64,000 nt of DNA from Pedobacter sp. ISL-64 (GCF_018613605.1 NZ_JAGGPU010000004.1:396809-460808); one strand, 5' to 3'; positions 25,939 through 36,195 are shown, numbered from the stretch's first letter. Numbers and translations: made by a program. The notes: generated by a model from the sequence alone, not told the origin.

Positions 25939-26747
25939 TTAGTGAAGGGGCATAAGGTTTATCGCCAGCATCTGAGTAGTATCTTTATAATGGGCGGGCG
26001 TAAATCCGGTCATTTTTCTGAAATTGCGGTTAAGGTGGGCATGATCATAATAGCCAGATTCATAAATCAACTCTGCTATTTTTTTTTATGGGGCTGTTTT
26101 TGAAGCAACTTAAGGAAGTGCTGAAACTTAATGGTATCTGCAAACCTTTTAGGGGAGGTACCAATATGTTCACGGAATTTACGTTCTAGCTGTCTTTCGG
26201 TTGTAGGAAGTGTTTTGAGTAAATCTCCTATACTAATAATACCTTGATGCTGATAGATCAGCTTCATGGCCATCGTAAAATCGGCGCTCAAGTGCCTTTG
26301 CGAAGGCATGTGCTTTAATAAGAAATTTTCAATAATGTCAATGGCGGTATCTGTTTTTAAAGCTGTAAGAAGTTGTTCTTCTAAGTTGCGGACTTCCTGT
26401 CCAAACAAATCTTCAAGCGGTATGGTATGATCATTTAGTTCATAAGCTGCAGTACGAAAATGGGTAAATAAGGCATAAGGTTCTAAAACCACAACGATCA
26501 TATTCAAATTGCCATTAGCAACTATGGTATTGTGATGAGTGAGTTGCCCATAAACAAAACTTTGGGGCTGACGTTGTGCGGTCAGGTTTTCTTCATCCCA
26601 CTGCAAAAATGGATCTTTTAAATGAAAAACTATGCCTGGATTACCATCAGAAAACATCCGGTAATACTGCTGTGCACTGGTTTTTTGATCTATAATTAAA
26701 TAGTGTTTCACCAATCCCTGAAGTAAATGCTGAGGAGGTAATTGCAT
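25939..26747 (-). pseudogene. AraC-family regulator frameshifted at an A9 run
   Basis: The frame from 26747 encodes 223 residues: an N-terminal sensor region and the first helix-turn-helix (SIGDLLKTLPTTERQLERKF). It stops at TAG just after a run of nine adenines on the coding strand (26079-26087). A different frame then continues with IAELIYESGYYDHAHLNRNF, the usual second AraC helix-turn-helix, and ends at 25939. One extra A, or two fewer, would restore about 270 residues. This may be a mutation, slippery transcription, phase variation or sequencing error. The truncated product lacks half of its DNA-binding domain. It diverges from the SRPBCC gene. Confidence 0.8.
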
Positions 26748-26886
26748 ATTAACAAATGTAGCAGAATCGTAGCAATTTGTCCAGTTCTACCCGTTATAAT
26801 GTCCGCTACACACCTATCAATTAGTTGTCAGTATGTTAACTTTGATATATAATATTATTCTCAAATTTTTTAAAACAAGCAGAACC

Positions 26887-27381
26887 ATGGAAAAGCAAGA
26901 TTTTACAGCCACCATTTTGGTAGATCAAAGTCCGAATGAAGCATTTAATGCAATCACCAATGTTAGCGGATGGTGGTCGGAAGCTATTGAAGGAGCTACC
27001 GATATTATTAACGCCGAATCCGTTTATCATTATAGCGATATTCATTACTGTAAAATGAAACTGGTAGAAATGATTCCAAATCAAAAAGTAGTTTGGCTGA
27101 TATTGGATAACTACTTTAAGTTTACAACCGATAAAAGCGAATGGATTGGTACAAAGCTGGTTTTCGATACTACTAAAAAAGGCGAACAAACCGCTGTAAC
27201 TTTTACGCACGAGGGCTTGATACCGCAGTACGAATGTTATGAAATTTGCAGGGAAGCCTGGACTAACTATATAAAAGAAAGTTTGTATAAGTTGATTACC
27301 ACAGGAAAAGGGGAGCCAAATCCTAAAGAAAACGATGGATTTAATACCGAATTGGCAAAAAAGTGGAAATTGGAAGTCTAA
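26887..27381 (+). CDS. SRPBCC/AHSA1-like ligand-binding domain protein
   Basis: The 164-residue protein starts MEKQDFTATILVDQSPNEAF. SRPBCC/AHSA1 features include AITNVSGWWSE, YCKMKLVEMIPNQKVVWLIL and AVTFTHEGLIPQYECYEICR. This fold binds hydrophobic ligands in a deep cavity; many are stress-linked with unknown ligands. I use the ATG at 26887, since the 18 residues before it in the frame are not typical. It diverges from the broken AraC gene and could have been its target. Confidence 0.8.
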   Translation: MEKQDFTATILVDQSPNEAFNAITNVSGWWSEAIEGATDIINAESVYHYSDIHYCKMKLVEMIPNQKVVWLILDNYFKFTTDKSEWIGTKLVFDTTKKGEQTAVTFTHEGLIPQYECYEICREAWTNYIKESLYKLITTGKGEPNPKENDGFNTELAKKWKLEV

Positions 27382-27439
27382 TAATAACTGCAGCTTGTTC
27401 ATTAAAACTGAACTCGCTGCAGATAAATTAAATTTATTG

Positions 27440-27805
27440 TTAGTGTTTCCGAAGATTTTCTAGTGTGCCAATAATCTTCTTTTGGCTTTTAATGGTTTCT
27501 TCGTAAAGTTCGAGCAATTTATTTTTTTCTTTGATTAAATTTTTAAGCTCATTAAGCTCCTCATCACTTTGGGCAAGGATATCGATTTCAAATTGAGCCA
27601 AATCTTCATCTTTACGGTAGTATTCGAAAAAATTAATACCAAGCACAATAGAGATCTTTGTTAGTAAATTGGTATCTACTGAGGCAGATTTAAGTAAAGT
27701 ATCTACCCGGTGTTTGCTAACACTTATTTTCTCGGCGAGTTGATTCCTACTCATCGATTTTGCCTTCATCTCTTTCCAGATCAGTAACCCAATATTTATG
27801 CTCAT
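27440..27805 (-). CDS. XRE-type helix-turn-helix regulator with coiled coil
   Basis: The 121-residue product begins MSINIGLLIWKEMKAKSMSR. NQLAEKISVSKHRVDTLLKS is the helix-turn-helix at about residues 20-45, and LLTKISIVLGINFFEYYR completes the domain. The C-terminal half, starting DILAQSDEELNELKNLIKEK, is a clear coiled coil, likely for dimerisation. It follows the LTA-synthase-like gene by 11 bp on the same strand and may be in its operon. Target unknown. Confidence 0.75.
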   Translation of the reverse strand: MSINIGLLIWKEMKAKSMSRNQLAEKISVSKHRVDTLLKSASVDTNLLTKISIVLGINFFEYYRKDEDLAQFEIDILAQSDEELNELKNLIKEKNKLLELYEETIKSQKKIIGTLENLRKH

Positions 27806-27816
27806 GGTTAAATTTA

Positions 27817-29760
27817 TTAGGGTTTCTTTTTAGACTCAAAACCGTACAAACCATTTTGGTAAAGGTACGATGCCATCTGGTAATTGGATATAGCCTCGTT
27901 AATCAATTTCTGATCTGCTGGTATGGCTACAGCATTTCCGTTAGTAAAATCGGGTTTGTAAGTAGTTGCTTTTTTATTCGGATCGAGAATAACCAGTTTA
28001 TTGTTTTTAATGTAGCCTAAACTCTGGTAGGTGCTTATAAATGCCCTTTCTTCGCTATCTTTCATTTTAAATACATCCTGACCGAAAAACTTACTGTCGT
28101 AACTGAAATTCAGGTAACCTAAAATGGTGGGACCGATATCAATCTGTGCGGTGAGTTTCTCGAATTTGCCTGGTGCAATATGCCCCGGACTATAAAAAAT
28201 CATGGGAATATGATATTTATCTACCGGTAACTGTACTTTACCCGCACTCGACGCACAATGATCAGCAACAATAACGAATAAGGTATTCGAAAACCAGGGT
28301 TTCAGTTTTGCTTCTCGTATAAACTTACCAATAGCATAGTCGGTGTATTTAACGGCGCCTTCTCTGCCGGTGTGTGATGGAATATCAATCCTCCCCTCTG
28401 GATAAGTATATGGACGGTGGTTCGAAACCGTCATAATCTGTGCGAAGAAGGGTTTTTTGTCTTTATAATCTTTATCCAGTTCGCGTAACGAAAGTGTAAA
28501 TAAATCTTCATCGGCAACACCCCAGATATTAGAATAATGGATTTCTGAATCCTGAAGGGAACTCCTATCCGTTACCTGGTAACCGTTGTTGGAAAAGAAC
28601 TCATTCATATTATCGAAATACCCATAACCACCATAAATAAACCTGCTGTTGTAACCTTTCGAACGGAATATGCTACCTAAGGTAAACAGGTTTTTATTAT
28701 CTGGGCGTTTTACGATCGATTGCCCGGGGGTAGGTGGGATACAAAGTGAAAGTGCTTCTAAACCGCGCACTGTACGCGTTCCTGAAGCGTATAAATTGTT
28801 AAAGAGCAAACCTTCTTTTGCAAGCGAATCGAGCTGGGGCGTAATATGCTGTGTATTGCCAAATGCAGATAAAAACTCAGCGCTTAAGCTCTCTACGCTA
28901 ATCAGTACAACATTCATTTTGTTTTCGATGCCTGCGTTATTGATGGCTCTGGATGTATTTTTAAATGCTCCGTTTTTGGCCGTAGAATCTTGTTGAAGCA
29001 AATTGCTCAGAATAGATTCGGCATTTTTAATTGGCAGCGTTTTATAGAAAGTATTATAATCCAATTGATTGTTCCAAAAGGCAAATCCAAAATCATACAT
29101 GCCATTGCCCGAAAGCTCATTTACATATTGATTTTTACTGTGGTATTTCCATCTATGGCTTACCCCAAAATAAGTAAGCACAGGCAGACACAAAAGAATC
29201 AAGGCAATAATGGTTCGTTTGCCGAAACTGGTTTTATTGGTGGTAGATGTGGTGATGAACTTTCTTAAGAAATAAACGATTAGCGCCGTAATGATCACCA
29301 AACCAATTATAATGCTGTTGATTGGGTACGATTGGCGGATATTTCCGATAACCTCTGTGGTATAAACCAGATAATCGACAGCTATAAAGTTATAGCGGAC
29401 TGAAAATTCTTCCCAAAAGAACCATTCTGAAATAGCATTGAAAATAAGCGTGAAAACAACAAAGAAAAAATAAATAAACAATAATACCTTGTTGAATTTA
29501 CTGGCATACCATTTAGAAGGGAGCAGCCATAGGTAAATTACAATCGGGATTACTGCGAATGATGCAGCAGCAAGATCGTAGAATAGGCCAATAACAAAAA
29601 TTTTAAGGAGGTTAAGTATCGACCAATCAACAGAAGACGCACTATAAATTAATAAAGAAAGCCTCGTAATCAGAGATATGCAACATAATAGTGCTGTAAC
29701 TAAAAAAACTGGTCCAAATCTATTATTGAGTAATTTATTTGTTTTTTCTTTAATGCTCAT
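27817..29760 (-). CDS. LTA synthase-like sulfatase-fold membrane protein
   Basis: The 647-residue protein has five N-terminal transmembrane segments. A periplasmic domain of the LTA synthase/phosphoglycerol transferase type follows. NVVLISVESLSAEFLSAFG begins the domain, the catalytic Thr sits in SGTRTVRGLEAL, and the metal site appears in VIVADHCASSAG. The family transfers phosphoglycerol or phosphoethanolamine to envelope glycans or lipids; in Gram-negative Bacteroidota the acceptor is not known. I start at the ATG at 29760, since the 13 residues upstream of MSIKEKT in the frame are not membrane-like. An XRE gene follows by 11 bp. Confidence 0.88.
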   Translation of the reverse strand: MSIKEKTNKLLNNRFGPVFLVTALLCCISLITRLSLLIYSASSVDWSILNLLKIFVIGLFYDLAAASFAVIPIVIYLWLLPSKWYASKFNKVLLFIYFFFVVFTLIFNAISEWFFWEEFSVRYNFIAVDYLVYTTEVIGNIRQSYPINSIIIGLVIITALIVYFLRKFITTSTTNKTSFGKRTIIALILLCLPVLTYFGVSHRWKYHSKNQYVNELSGNGMYDFGFAFWNNQLDYNTFYKTLPIKNAESILSNLLQQDSTAKNGAFKNTSRAINNAGIENKMNVVLISVESLSAEFLSAFGNTQHITPQLDSLAKEGLLFNNLYASGTRTVRGLEALSLCIPPTPGQSIVKRPDNKNLFTLGSIFRSKGYNSRFIYGGYGYFDNMNEFFSNNGYQVTDRSSLQDSEIHYSNIWGVADEDLFTLSLRELDKDYKDKKPFFAQIMTVSNHRPYTYPEGRIDIPSHTGREGAVKYTDYAIGKFIREAKLKPWFSNTLFVIVADHCASSAGKVQLPVDKYHIPMIFYSPGHIAPGKFEKLTAQIDIGPTILGYLNFSYDSKFFGQDVFKMKDSEERAFISTYQSLGYIKNNKLVILDPNKKATTYKPDFTNGNAVAIPADQKLINEAISNYQMASYLYQNGLYGFESKKKP

Positions 29761-30005
29761 AGTTAATGATGAATCCAAAGCTTGAATTTTACTTGCCAAT
29801 TGTTTAATAATTGGCGAAGTTAGTTTTCAATTCTGAAGGAATCCTGAAGGTTTGGTTAGTGCTTAAAGGTATCATTAAAGTATTGCACTAACAATTTATT
29901 AATATAATGGAAAGAAACAGGCTTTCCAGGTCTTTGTAACATGATTTATGCTACAGTTTTTCTTCAGAATTGGCAGATACTATTGTGTTGTTTATTAGTA
30001 GATAA

Positions 30006-30605
30006 ATGGAAAAAGAGCAGGAAATATTGCTGAAAAAGGTTAAAACATTCGTTAAAGAACTTTTTGAAAAGGAGCTGCCAAAAAACATGTACTTTCATAG
30101 TTTTGAGCATACCTTGTTAGTGGTAGAGGGCGTTAAAATTATTTGCAAGCAAAATAGTGTGAGTGAAAATGAATTGCTGATGCTTACTTTGGCTGCTTTT
30201 TTACATGATGTGGGCTATACTAAACAATATATCGGTCATGAGCTGGCCAGTGTCAAAATTGCATATGAATTTTTACTGGAAAATGGTCTTGAACGCGATC
30301 AGATAGAAGTGGTGAGCAACTGCATTCTTGCTACAAAATACCCTCAATTGCCAGATACCGATTTAGAAAAAATAATATGTGATGCCGATTTTTATCATTT
30401 CTCACTTCAAAGTTATACTGATTTTGCCACGAGGCTGAAAAGAGAATGGGAAGAAAACCTTAGTTTGGTATACACAGATCGGGAATGGGATGCCATCAAC
30501 ATCAAAATGCTTACGGGGCACGAATATTTTACCACCTTTGGTAAACAAATATTGCAGAAAAAAAAGAATCTGAACATCGAAAAATTGATACAGCGATTTA
30601 CCTAA
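30006..30605 (+). CDS. HD-domain phosphohydrolase-like protein
   Basis: The 199-residue protein shows the HD metal ligands: H35 (FHSFEHTLLVV), H67/D68 (AFLHDVGYTK) and a late Asp in KIICDADFYHF. HD enzymes hydrolyse phosphate esters of nucleotides, including ppGpp and cyclic dinucleotides; specificity cannot be read here. It is followed after 69 bp by a two-component system on the same strand, but no functional link is shown. Confidence 0.8.
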   Translation: MEKEQEILLKKVKTFVKELFEKELPKNMYFHSFEHTLLVVEGVKIICKQNSVSENELLMLTLAAFLHDVGYTKQYIGHELASVKIAYEFLLENGLERDQIEVVSNCILATKYPQLPDTDLEKIICDADFYHFSLQSYTDFATRLKREWEENLSLVYTDREWDAINIKMLTGHEYFTTFGKQILQKKKNLNIEKLIQRFT

Positions 30606-30674
30606 AGGTTTTACATAACAGTTTTAATTTTCTGGTTTTAATGATTACTTTAAAAGCATAAAAAAAGATACAAA

Positions 30675-31352
30675 ATGAAAATTCTGGTCATTGAAGATGA
30701 ACCCGCTTTACTGGAAAGTATTTTGGCCTATTTTACAGGTGAAGGAAATATATGTGAGCATGCTTCAGATTTTGCATTGGCCAGCGAAAAGATAGCAGTT
30801 TACAATTACGATTGTATTCTTTTGGATTTGGGATTGCCCGGTGGAGAGGGGCTGGAGTTGTTAACCAAGCTTAAACAACTAAAAAAAAGAGATGGGGTGC
30901 TGATTATTTCTGCGCGCCATTCTTTAGATGATAAACTTGCAGGGCTTGATCTGGGTGCCGATGATTACCTGGTTAAACCTTTTCATTTGTCAGAACTTAA
31001 AGCAAGAGTGAGCGCCATTGTCCGCAGAAAAAACTTTGATGGCGATAATGTAATTCATTTTAATGAAATGGCTGTTGATGTTTCAGCAATGAAAATTAAT
31101 GTTAAAGGCAATCATGTAATACTCACCAAAAAAGAGTTCGATCTGCTGGTGTATTTTCTTTCTAACCGTAATAAAGTGGTCACCAAAAATGCAATGGCCG
31201 AGCATCTTTGGGGCGATGAAATGGACCTGTCGGATGATTTCGACTTTATTTATACCCATGTTAAAAATCTCCGTAAAAAACTGCTCGAAGCCGGATCAGC
31301 TGATTATCTTCGTTCTGTTTATGGGATAGGTTATAAATTTGGCGATATATGA
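30675..31352 (+). CDS. OmpR/PhoB-family response regulator
   Basis: The 225-residue response regulator has a receiver (E7/D8, phospho-acceptor D51 in CILLDLGLPGGEG, Lys in YLVKPFHLSELKAR). It also has an OmpR-type winged helix (LTKKEFDLLVYFLSNRNKVV, YTHVKNLRKKLLEAG, YLRSVYGIGYKF). Its stop overlaps the kinase ATG by 4 bp (ATGA), so the pair is co-translated. It probably regulates nearby envelope genes, perhaps the PAP2 or efflux genes downstream; that link is inference. Confidence 0.93.
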   Translation: MKILVIEDEPALLESILAYFTGEGNICEHASDFALASEKIAVYNYDCILLDLGLPGGEGLELLTKLKQLKKRDGVLIISARHSLDDKLAGLDLGADDYLVKPFHLSELKARVSAIVRRKNFDGDNVIHFNEMAVDVSAMKINVKGNHVILTKKEFDLLVYFLSNRNKVVTKNAMAEHLWGDEMDLSDDFDFIYTHVKNLRKKLLEAGSADYLRSVYGIGYKFGDI

Positions 31353-32602
31353 AACTCTCCAACCGTTATAACAAAGCAAATATTTTAACCTCTATCGTTG
31401 TATTAATCATTACAGGGATTATTTACTATGTTGTAATCCATTTTATTTTAACCGAAAAATTAGATCGCGATTTAGCCGTTGAAGAAAATGAAATTAACCA
31501 GTATGTAAACACTTTTCATAAACTCCCGCTGCCTGCAAGTTATCTCGATCAACAGATATCTTATAAAACACTAAGTGGAATTATTTCTGAAAGAGAATTT
31601 CTAAATACGATTTATTTTAACCCGAAAGAACGTGAAAACGAACCTGGGAGAAGTCTGATTACGGTTGTACACTTAGATGGTAAAACCATTGAGGTAACCA
31701 TAACCAAATCGAGGGTAGAATCAGAAGACCTTATTAGAATCATTCTTTTAATAACACTCGGAATTACGGTTGTTTTGCTTTTATCCTTATTGCTGATTAA
31801 CCGATTTGTACTGAACAGGCTTTGGCGTCCCTTTTATTCTACTTTGAACCGGATGAAAACTTTCGAAGTAACCCGAATGGATACTATTGAACAAGAGCCA
31901 ACTAAAATTGATGAGTTTAACGAGCTTAATAAGTCTGTAAATGCCATGGCCGAAAGGGTACGGCAAGACTATAAGGAACTTAAAAGTTTTACCGATAATG
32001 CCTCGCACGAAATGATGACTCCATTAGCCGTAATTAATTCTAAATTAGATTCTTTGCTGCAAACAGAGTCGTTTACCGAGCAGCAGGGCGCATTATTGGA
32101 AGATATTTATCATGCTACAGGCAGATTATCAAGACTGCATCAATCTTTATTGTTGCTGGCCAAAATTGAAAATAACCTGATTCCCGATTTTCAGGAGATT
32201 GATCTTAAAGAAATGGTGGAAGTAAAAGGCCGTCAGTTTCAGGAACTGTTTGAAAAAGATGGGCTAAGCCTTACTACAAATTTACAGGTTGTTGAAATAA
32301 AAATGAGTCGCTATTTGGCCGATATTTTACTGAACAATCTGTTTAGTAATGCGGTAAGGCACAATATTATCGACGGATATATTCGTGTTGAACTCAGTTC
32401 AGTTGCGTTGATTATGGCAAACTCCGGAAAACCTGGCAATATCCAAAGCAAAATTTTCGACCGCTTTTCAAAATCTGCCGATTCAGAAGGAATGGGTTTA
32501 GGTTTGGCCATCACTAAACAGATCTGTAACCTTTATGGCTTCCGGATTAGTTACCAGGAAGAAAACGGTGAGCATGTTTTTACTGTTTATTTTGGCGATT
32601 AA
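31349..32602 (+). CDS. Membrane sensor histidine kinase
   Basis: The 417-residue kinase has two transmembrane segments at about residues 11-31 and 131-150 flanking a periplasmic sensor of some 95 residues. A HAMP-like linker follows, then H220 in the H-box (DNASHEMMTPLAVINS) and an HATPase domain (LADILLNNLFSNAVRHN, GMGLGLAITKQICNLYG). It is the partner of the overlapping OmpR-type regulator. MMTPL replaces the commoner LRTPL after the His, which is frequent in Bacteroidota. Confidence 0.92.
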   Translation: MKLSNRYNKANILTSIVVLIITGIIYYVVIHFILTEKLDRDLAVEENEINQYVNTFHKLPLPASYLDQQISYKTLSGIISEREFLNTIYFNPKERENEPGRSLITVVHLDGKTIEVTITKSRVESEDLIRIILLITLGITVVLLLSLLLINRFVLNRLWRPFYSTLNRMKTFEVTRMDTIEQEPTKIDEFNELNKSVNAMAERVRQDYKELKSFTDNASHEMMTPLAVINSKLDSLLQTESFTEQQGALLEDIYHATGRLSRLHQSLLLLAKIENNLIPDFQEIDLKEMVEVKGRQFQELFEKDGLSLTTNLQVVEIKMSRYLADILLNNLFSNAVRHNIIDGYIRVELSSVALIMANSGKPGNIQSKIFDRFSKSADSEGMGLGLAITKQICNLYGFRISYQEENGEHVFTVYFGD

Positions 32603-32997
32603 TCTGCCCATTTTTTACGCTTCTTCATGCCGAACTTGTTTTATTAGTTGTGTTTATGGCTCTGAAGGTCTAATAGTTACTTCTTGGTCGGGATCTTTTT
32701 AGTTATTTATGTGGTTGAATTGCAAGAGTGGTGGGTGTTGCCACCGTCATTATAAATAATAAACACATTCTGCGTAGATCAGCGACATCTGCGGGAGGCT
32801 TAAGATGAAGCATTTTGTCATATTTTTTATTGCCCGCAGATTTGAGTAGATTTCCGCAAATTAGGTGTGATTGCGTGTTACCACCTGTCACTATCGAATT
32901 ACCCATTGCGAACATCCAGTTTAGAAAATAGTTTCATTCACTCATAACTTCAGAATTTCTCCATAATTCGATTATAGTTTTGATTAAAATTTAAACT
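32603..32997. repeat. Repeat-bearing intergenic region
   Basis: The 395 bp before the PAP2 gene hold an imperfect inverted pair. ATCTGCGTAGATCAGCGACA (from about 32769) runs against a segment beginning CCCGCAGATTTGAGTAGATT near 32834. It also has GTGTTGCCACC and GTGTTACCACC stretches near 32735 and 32875. These look like degenerate copies of the dispersed palindromes at 49081 and 63231. No gene is supported. Confidence 0.4.
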
Positions 32998-33810
32998 ATG
33001 AAAAGGTTTTTAGGGGTGCTGTTGATTATGGTAAGTTATAGAAGTCGTACTTATGCTGCTGTCGTTATTGGGTACACTCAAAATATAGATTCGGTTAAAA
33101 ATGTTCCTGCGGATTCTCTAGGACGATGGTACACTGGCCATCCGATTCCAAAAAGAAAGTTTCAGGCAACGGCATTTATTGCACCTGTGGTATTAATGGG
33201 CTATGGCTTTGCGGCAGTTTACGATCGCGGTGCTTTAAAACAACTTGATGTAAGTACCAAAGCAGAATTACAGGAAGACCATCCTTTATTTGCCGCTCAT
33301 GTTGATGACTATCTCCAATTTGCCCCAGCGGCTGCCGTATATGCACTTAATTTATCAGGTATAAAAGGTAAGCATAACCTGTTTGATGCCTCGATGTTAT
33401 ATGTAACCTCGGCTGCAATTATGGGTGTTTCTACCCATTTTGTGAAACAGGGCATTGGTAGAGAGCGACCAAATGGAAATGGAGAAAATTCTTTTCCCTC
33501 CGGGCATACGGCATCTGCATTTATGGCAGCAGAATTTCTACATCAAGAGTATAAAGATGTTAATCCATGGATTGGTTATGCTGGTTATTTTGTTGCCACG
33601 GCTACCGGAACACTGCGGATGTATAACAACAAACACTGGTTTAGTGATGTGGTGGCAGGTGCCGGATTCGGGATTGCTTCTACAAAGATATCTTATCTTG
33701 TTTATCCATATATCAAGAGCCTTTTTACCACAAAAAAAGATGGGAATTTTACATTTATGCCCTTCCACCAGCAAGGTAGCACGGGTTTAATGCTTTCGGG
33801 GAGGTTTTGA
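32998..33810 (+). CDS. PAP2-type membrane-associated phosphatase
   Basis: The 270-residue protein has the full acid-phosphatase/PAP2 signature: KQGIGRERP (Kx6RP), FPSGHTASAF (PSGH) and RMYNNKHWFSD (Rx5Hx3D). PAP2 enzymes dephosphorylate lipid phosphates such as undecaprenyl pyrophosphate or phosphatidic acid. The N-terminus is signal-like, and membrane segments frame the motifs. It lies between the two-component genes and the efflux operon and may be regulated with either. Confidence 0.9.
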   Translation: MKRFLGVLLIMVSYRSRTYAAVVIGYTQNIDSVKNVPADSLGRWYTGHPIPKRKFQATAFIAPVVLMGYGFAAVYDRGALKQLDVSTKAELQEDHPLFAAHVDDYLQFAPAAAVYALNLSGIKGKHNLFDASMLYVTSAAIMGVSTHFVKQGIGRERPNGNGENSFPSGHTASAFMAAEFLHQEYKDVNPWIGYAGYFVATATGTLRMYNNKHWFSDVVAGAGFGIASTKISYLVYPYIKSLFTTKKDGNFTFMPFHQQGSTGLMLSGRF

Positions 33811-34012
33811 TTGCTCGATTATTTGAAAAAATCAACGACAGGTTTTCTTCATAATTGATCCGTAATTAGTTAATAAAAACAAAATTGGCTCATGTGGAAT
33901 ATTGACTATTAAGAAATTAAGGACATTAAGAAGATAAAGACATAGACCTTAACTTTTCTTAACTCCTTAATAGTGAGGGCAAACCAAAAGTTTGTAACGC
34001 AATAAATATAAA

Positions 34013-35260
34013 ATGAACCTAAAGTTAAAATACCTGATTTTTTACCTGCTTGCCTTTTCATCTATTAGGGTAATGGCACAGGTTCCTGTAAAAAATCTCG
34101 GTTATTATTTAAAACAGGCTGAATTTGCAAGTCCGGTACTTAAAGATTTTCAGAACCAACAACGTTCTGCTGGGATAGATAGTTTGATTGTTCGGGCTAC
34201 CGGAGGGCCACAGGTTACGGCCAGTTCTGCAGGGATGTATGCGCCAATTGTGCGTGGTTATGGTTATGATGAAGTGCTTACCAATGGGCAGGCGTTAGAA
34301 GCACTACTTAATGTGAATTATGATCTGCTGAACAAGAAACGTATCAATAACCAGCTTGAGGGCATTAAAATTCAAAGCGATTCCATAAAATATGCCGGGC
34401 AACTCTCGCTGTATGATTTGCAAAGATCTATTGCTGATCAGTATATTCTAGCCTATGCCAGCCAGGAACAGGTAGGTTTTAATCGGGAAGTGGTTACACT
34501 GCTCGAACAGGAAGAAACATTGCTTAAAAAATTAACCAGAAGCAATATTTACAAACAATCGGAGTATTTAACTTTTCTGGTTACGTTACAACAACAGCAA
34601 TTGGTGGTACAACAGGCCGAACTGCAGTTTAAAAACGATTATGCCACATTAAACTATTTAGCAGGCATTGCCGATACCACACAGGTTAAGTTAGCCAACC
34701 CCCAGTTACAGACTGCCAGCACCTCAATGGATCGAGGCTTTTTTAACAAACGTTTTGATATTGATAGTTTAAAAAATAGCAATCAAAAAAACGCGATCGA
34801 CTTTAACTATAAACCCAAACTTGGGGTGTATGCAAATGGGGGTTATAATTCTTCATTTGTTTTGCAGCCTTATAAAAATTTTGGTGCAAGTATTGGTTTT
34901 ACTTTTTCTGTTCCGATTTACGATGGCCATCAGAAAAAAATGCAGTACAATAAACTCAGCCTTTCTTCTAAAACGATATCCAGTTACCGCGATTTTTTTA
35001 TCCGCCAGCAGCAACAACAGTTAAACCTGATCCGTCAGCAGATTAACCAGACTGATGCGCTCTTTCCAAAAATTAATGAGCAGATCCGTTTTAGTAGGGG
35101 TTTGATCGAGGTAGACAGCAAATTGATGCATACCGGCGATTTAAAAGTGGCCGATTTTGTAATTGCGATCAACAACTATATGGCGGCTCAAAATCTATTG
35201 CGCCAAACCAATATTAACCGTTTAAAACTGATCAACCAATTTAATTACTGGAACCGATAA
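34013..35260 (+). CDS. TolC-family outer-membrane efflux protein
   Basis: The 415-residue product has a signal peptide (LIFYLLAFSSIRVMAQ) and two long helical halves of the TolC type, for example LYDLQRSIADQYILAYASQE and GASIGFTFSVPIYDG. TolC trimers form the outer-membrane exit duct of RND pumps. It is the first gene of a three-gene operon, followed after 2 bp by the adaptor. The substrate is unknown. Confidence 0.87.
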   Translation: MNLKLKYLIFYLLAFSSIRVMAQVPVKNLGYYLKQAEFASPVLKDFQNQQRSAGIDSLIVRATGGPQVTASSAGMYAPIVRGYGYDEVLTNGQALEALLNVNYDLLNKKRINNQLEGIKIQSDSIKYAGQLSLYDLQRSIADQYILAYASQEQVGFNREVVTLLEQEETLLKKLTRSNIYKQSEYLTFLVTLQQQQLVVQQAELQFKNDYATLNYLAGIADTTQVKLANPQLQTASTSMDRGFFNKRFDIDSLKNSNQKNAIDFNYKPKLGVYANGGYNSSFVLQPYKNFGASIGFTFSVPIYDGHQKKMQYNKLSLSSKTISSYRDFFIRQQQQQLNLIRQQINQTDALFPKINEQIRFSRGLIEVDSKLMHTGDLKVADFVIAINNYMAAQNLLRQTNINRLKLINQFNYWNR

Positions 35261-35262
35261 CC

Positions 35263-36195
35263 ATGAATAGCTATCTAAAATTAATGTGTAGTGGTATTGC
35301 CGCTCTGTTTCTTTTTTCGGGATGTAATCGTTCTGCACCTGCGGAAACCGTAGATGAGCCTTCGCCAATTATCCCAGTTCAGGTAACTACTGTTCGAGAT
35401 AGTGCTCTTTCAGAATATGTGGAGCTTTCTGCAGTTTCGGCCTATCTGGAGAAAAGTTTTGTAAAGGCAAATATCAACGGTTATGTAGAAAGTACCCAGG
35501 CCGTATTGGGCAAGCAGGTGGGGAGCCATCAATTGTTGTTTAGTTTAATTACCAAAGAAGCGAAATCGATTGGCAATAGCGTAAATAAGCTCGATGCCGG
35601 GTTTAAATTTTCTGGTATTTCCAATATCAGGGCCGATCAGGCCGGAACAATTATTCAGGTAAATCATCAAAAAGGAGATTATGTGCAGGATGGAGAAGCT
35701 TTGGCCACCATCAGCAACCGCAATAGTCTTGTTTTTCTGCTCGATCTGCCTTACGAATACAATCAGCTAATCAATCAGAATAGAAGTTTGGTTATCCTTT
35801 TGCCGGATGGAACCAAAATGACCGGAACAGTTTCAGGAACAATGCCTGCTGTCGATTCATCAGCACAGACCCAACGTTATATCCTTAAAGTGGGAGCGGG
35901 CAAAGATATTCCCGAAGGTTTGATTGCGAAAGTGAGGTTAACGAAAGTAAACCATGCACAGGCCCAGGTATTGCCAAAATCGGCGGTATTGGCCAACGAA
36001 ACTGAAGATGAGTTTTGGGTAATGAAACTGATCAACGATTCAACAGCAGTAAGAATAAACGTGAAAAAAGGCATCGAAAACCAGAATACAATTGAAGTGC
36101 TCGATCCTAAATTTTCGAAAACCGATCGGATCATTACCGCTGGAAATTATGGCATAGCCGATACTGCCAAAGTTAAAATCCAGAAGCAGCCATGA
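35263..36195 (+). CDS. RND efflux periplasmic adaptor (lipoprotein)
   Basis: The 310-residue adaptor has a lipoprotein signal (IAALFLFSGC, lipidated C21). The membrane fusion pattern follows: a barrel-sandwich segment (FVKANINGYVESTQAVLGKQ), a shortened hairpin, AGTIIQVNHQKGDYVQDGEA and a beta-barrel region. At 310 residues it is short, with little coiled coil between the halves. It ends with an ATGA overlap into the pump gene. It links the inner-membrane pump to the TolC-type duct. Confidence 0.87.
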   Translation: MNSYLKLMCSGIAALFLFSGCNRSAPAETVDEPSPIIPVQVTTVRDSALSEYVELSAVSAYLEKSFVKANINGYVESTQAVLGKQVGSHQLLFSLITKEAKSIGNSVNKLDAGFKFSGISNIRADQAGTIIQVNHQKGDYVQDGEALATISNRNSLVFLLDLPYEYNQLINQNRSLVILLPDGTKMTGTVSGTMPAVDSSAQTQRYILKVGAGKDIPEGLIAKVRLTKVNHAQAQVLPKSAVLANETEDEFWVMKLINDSTAVRINVKKGIENQNTIEVLDPKFSKTDRIITAGNYGIADTAKVKIQKQP

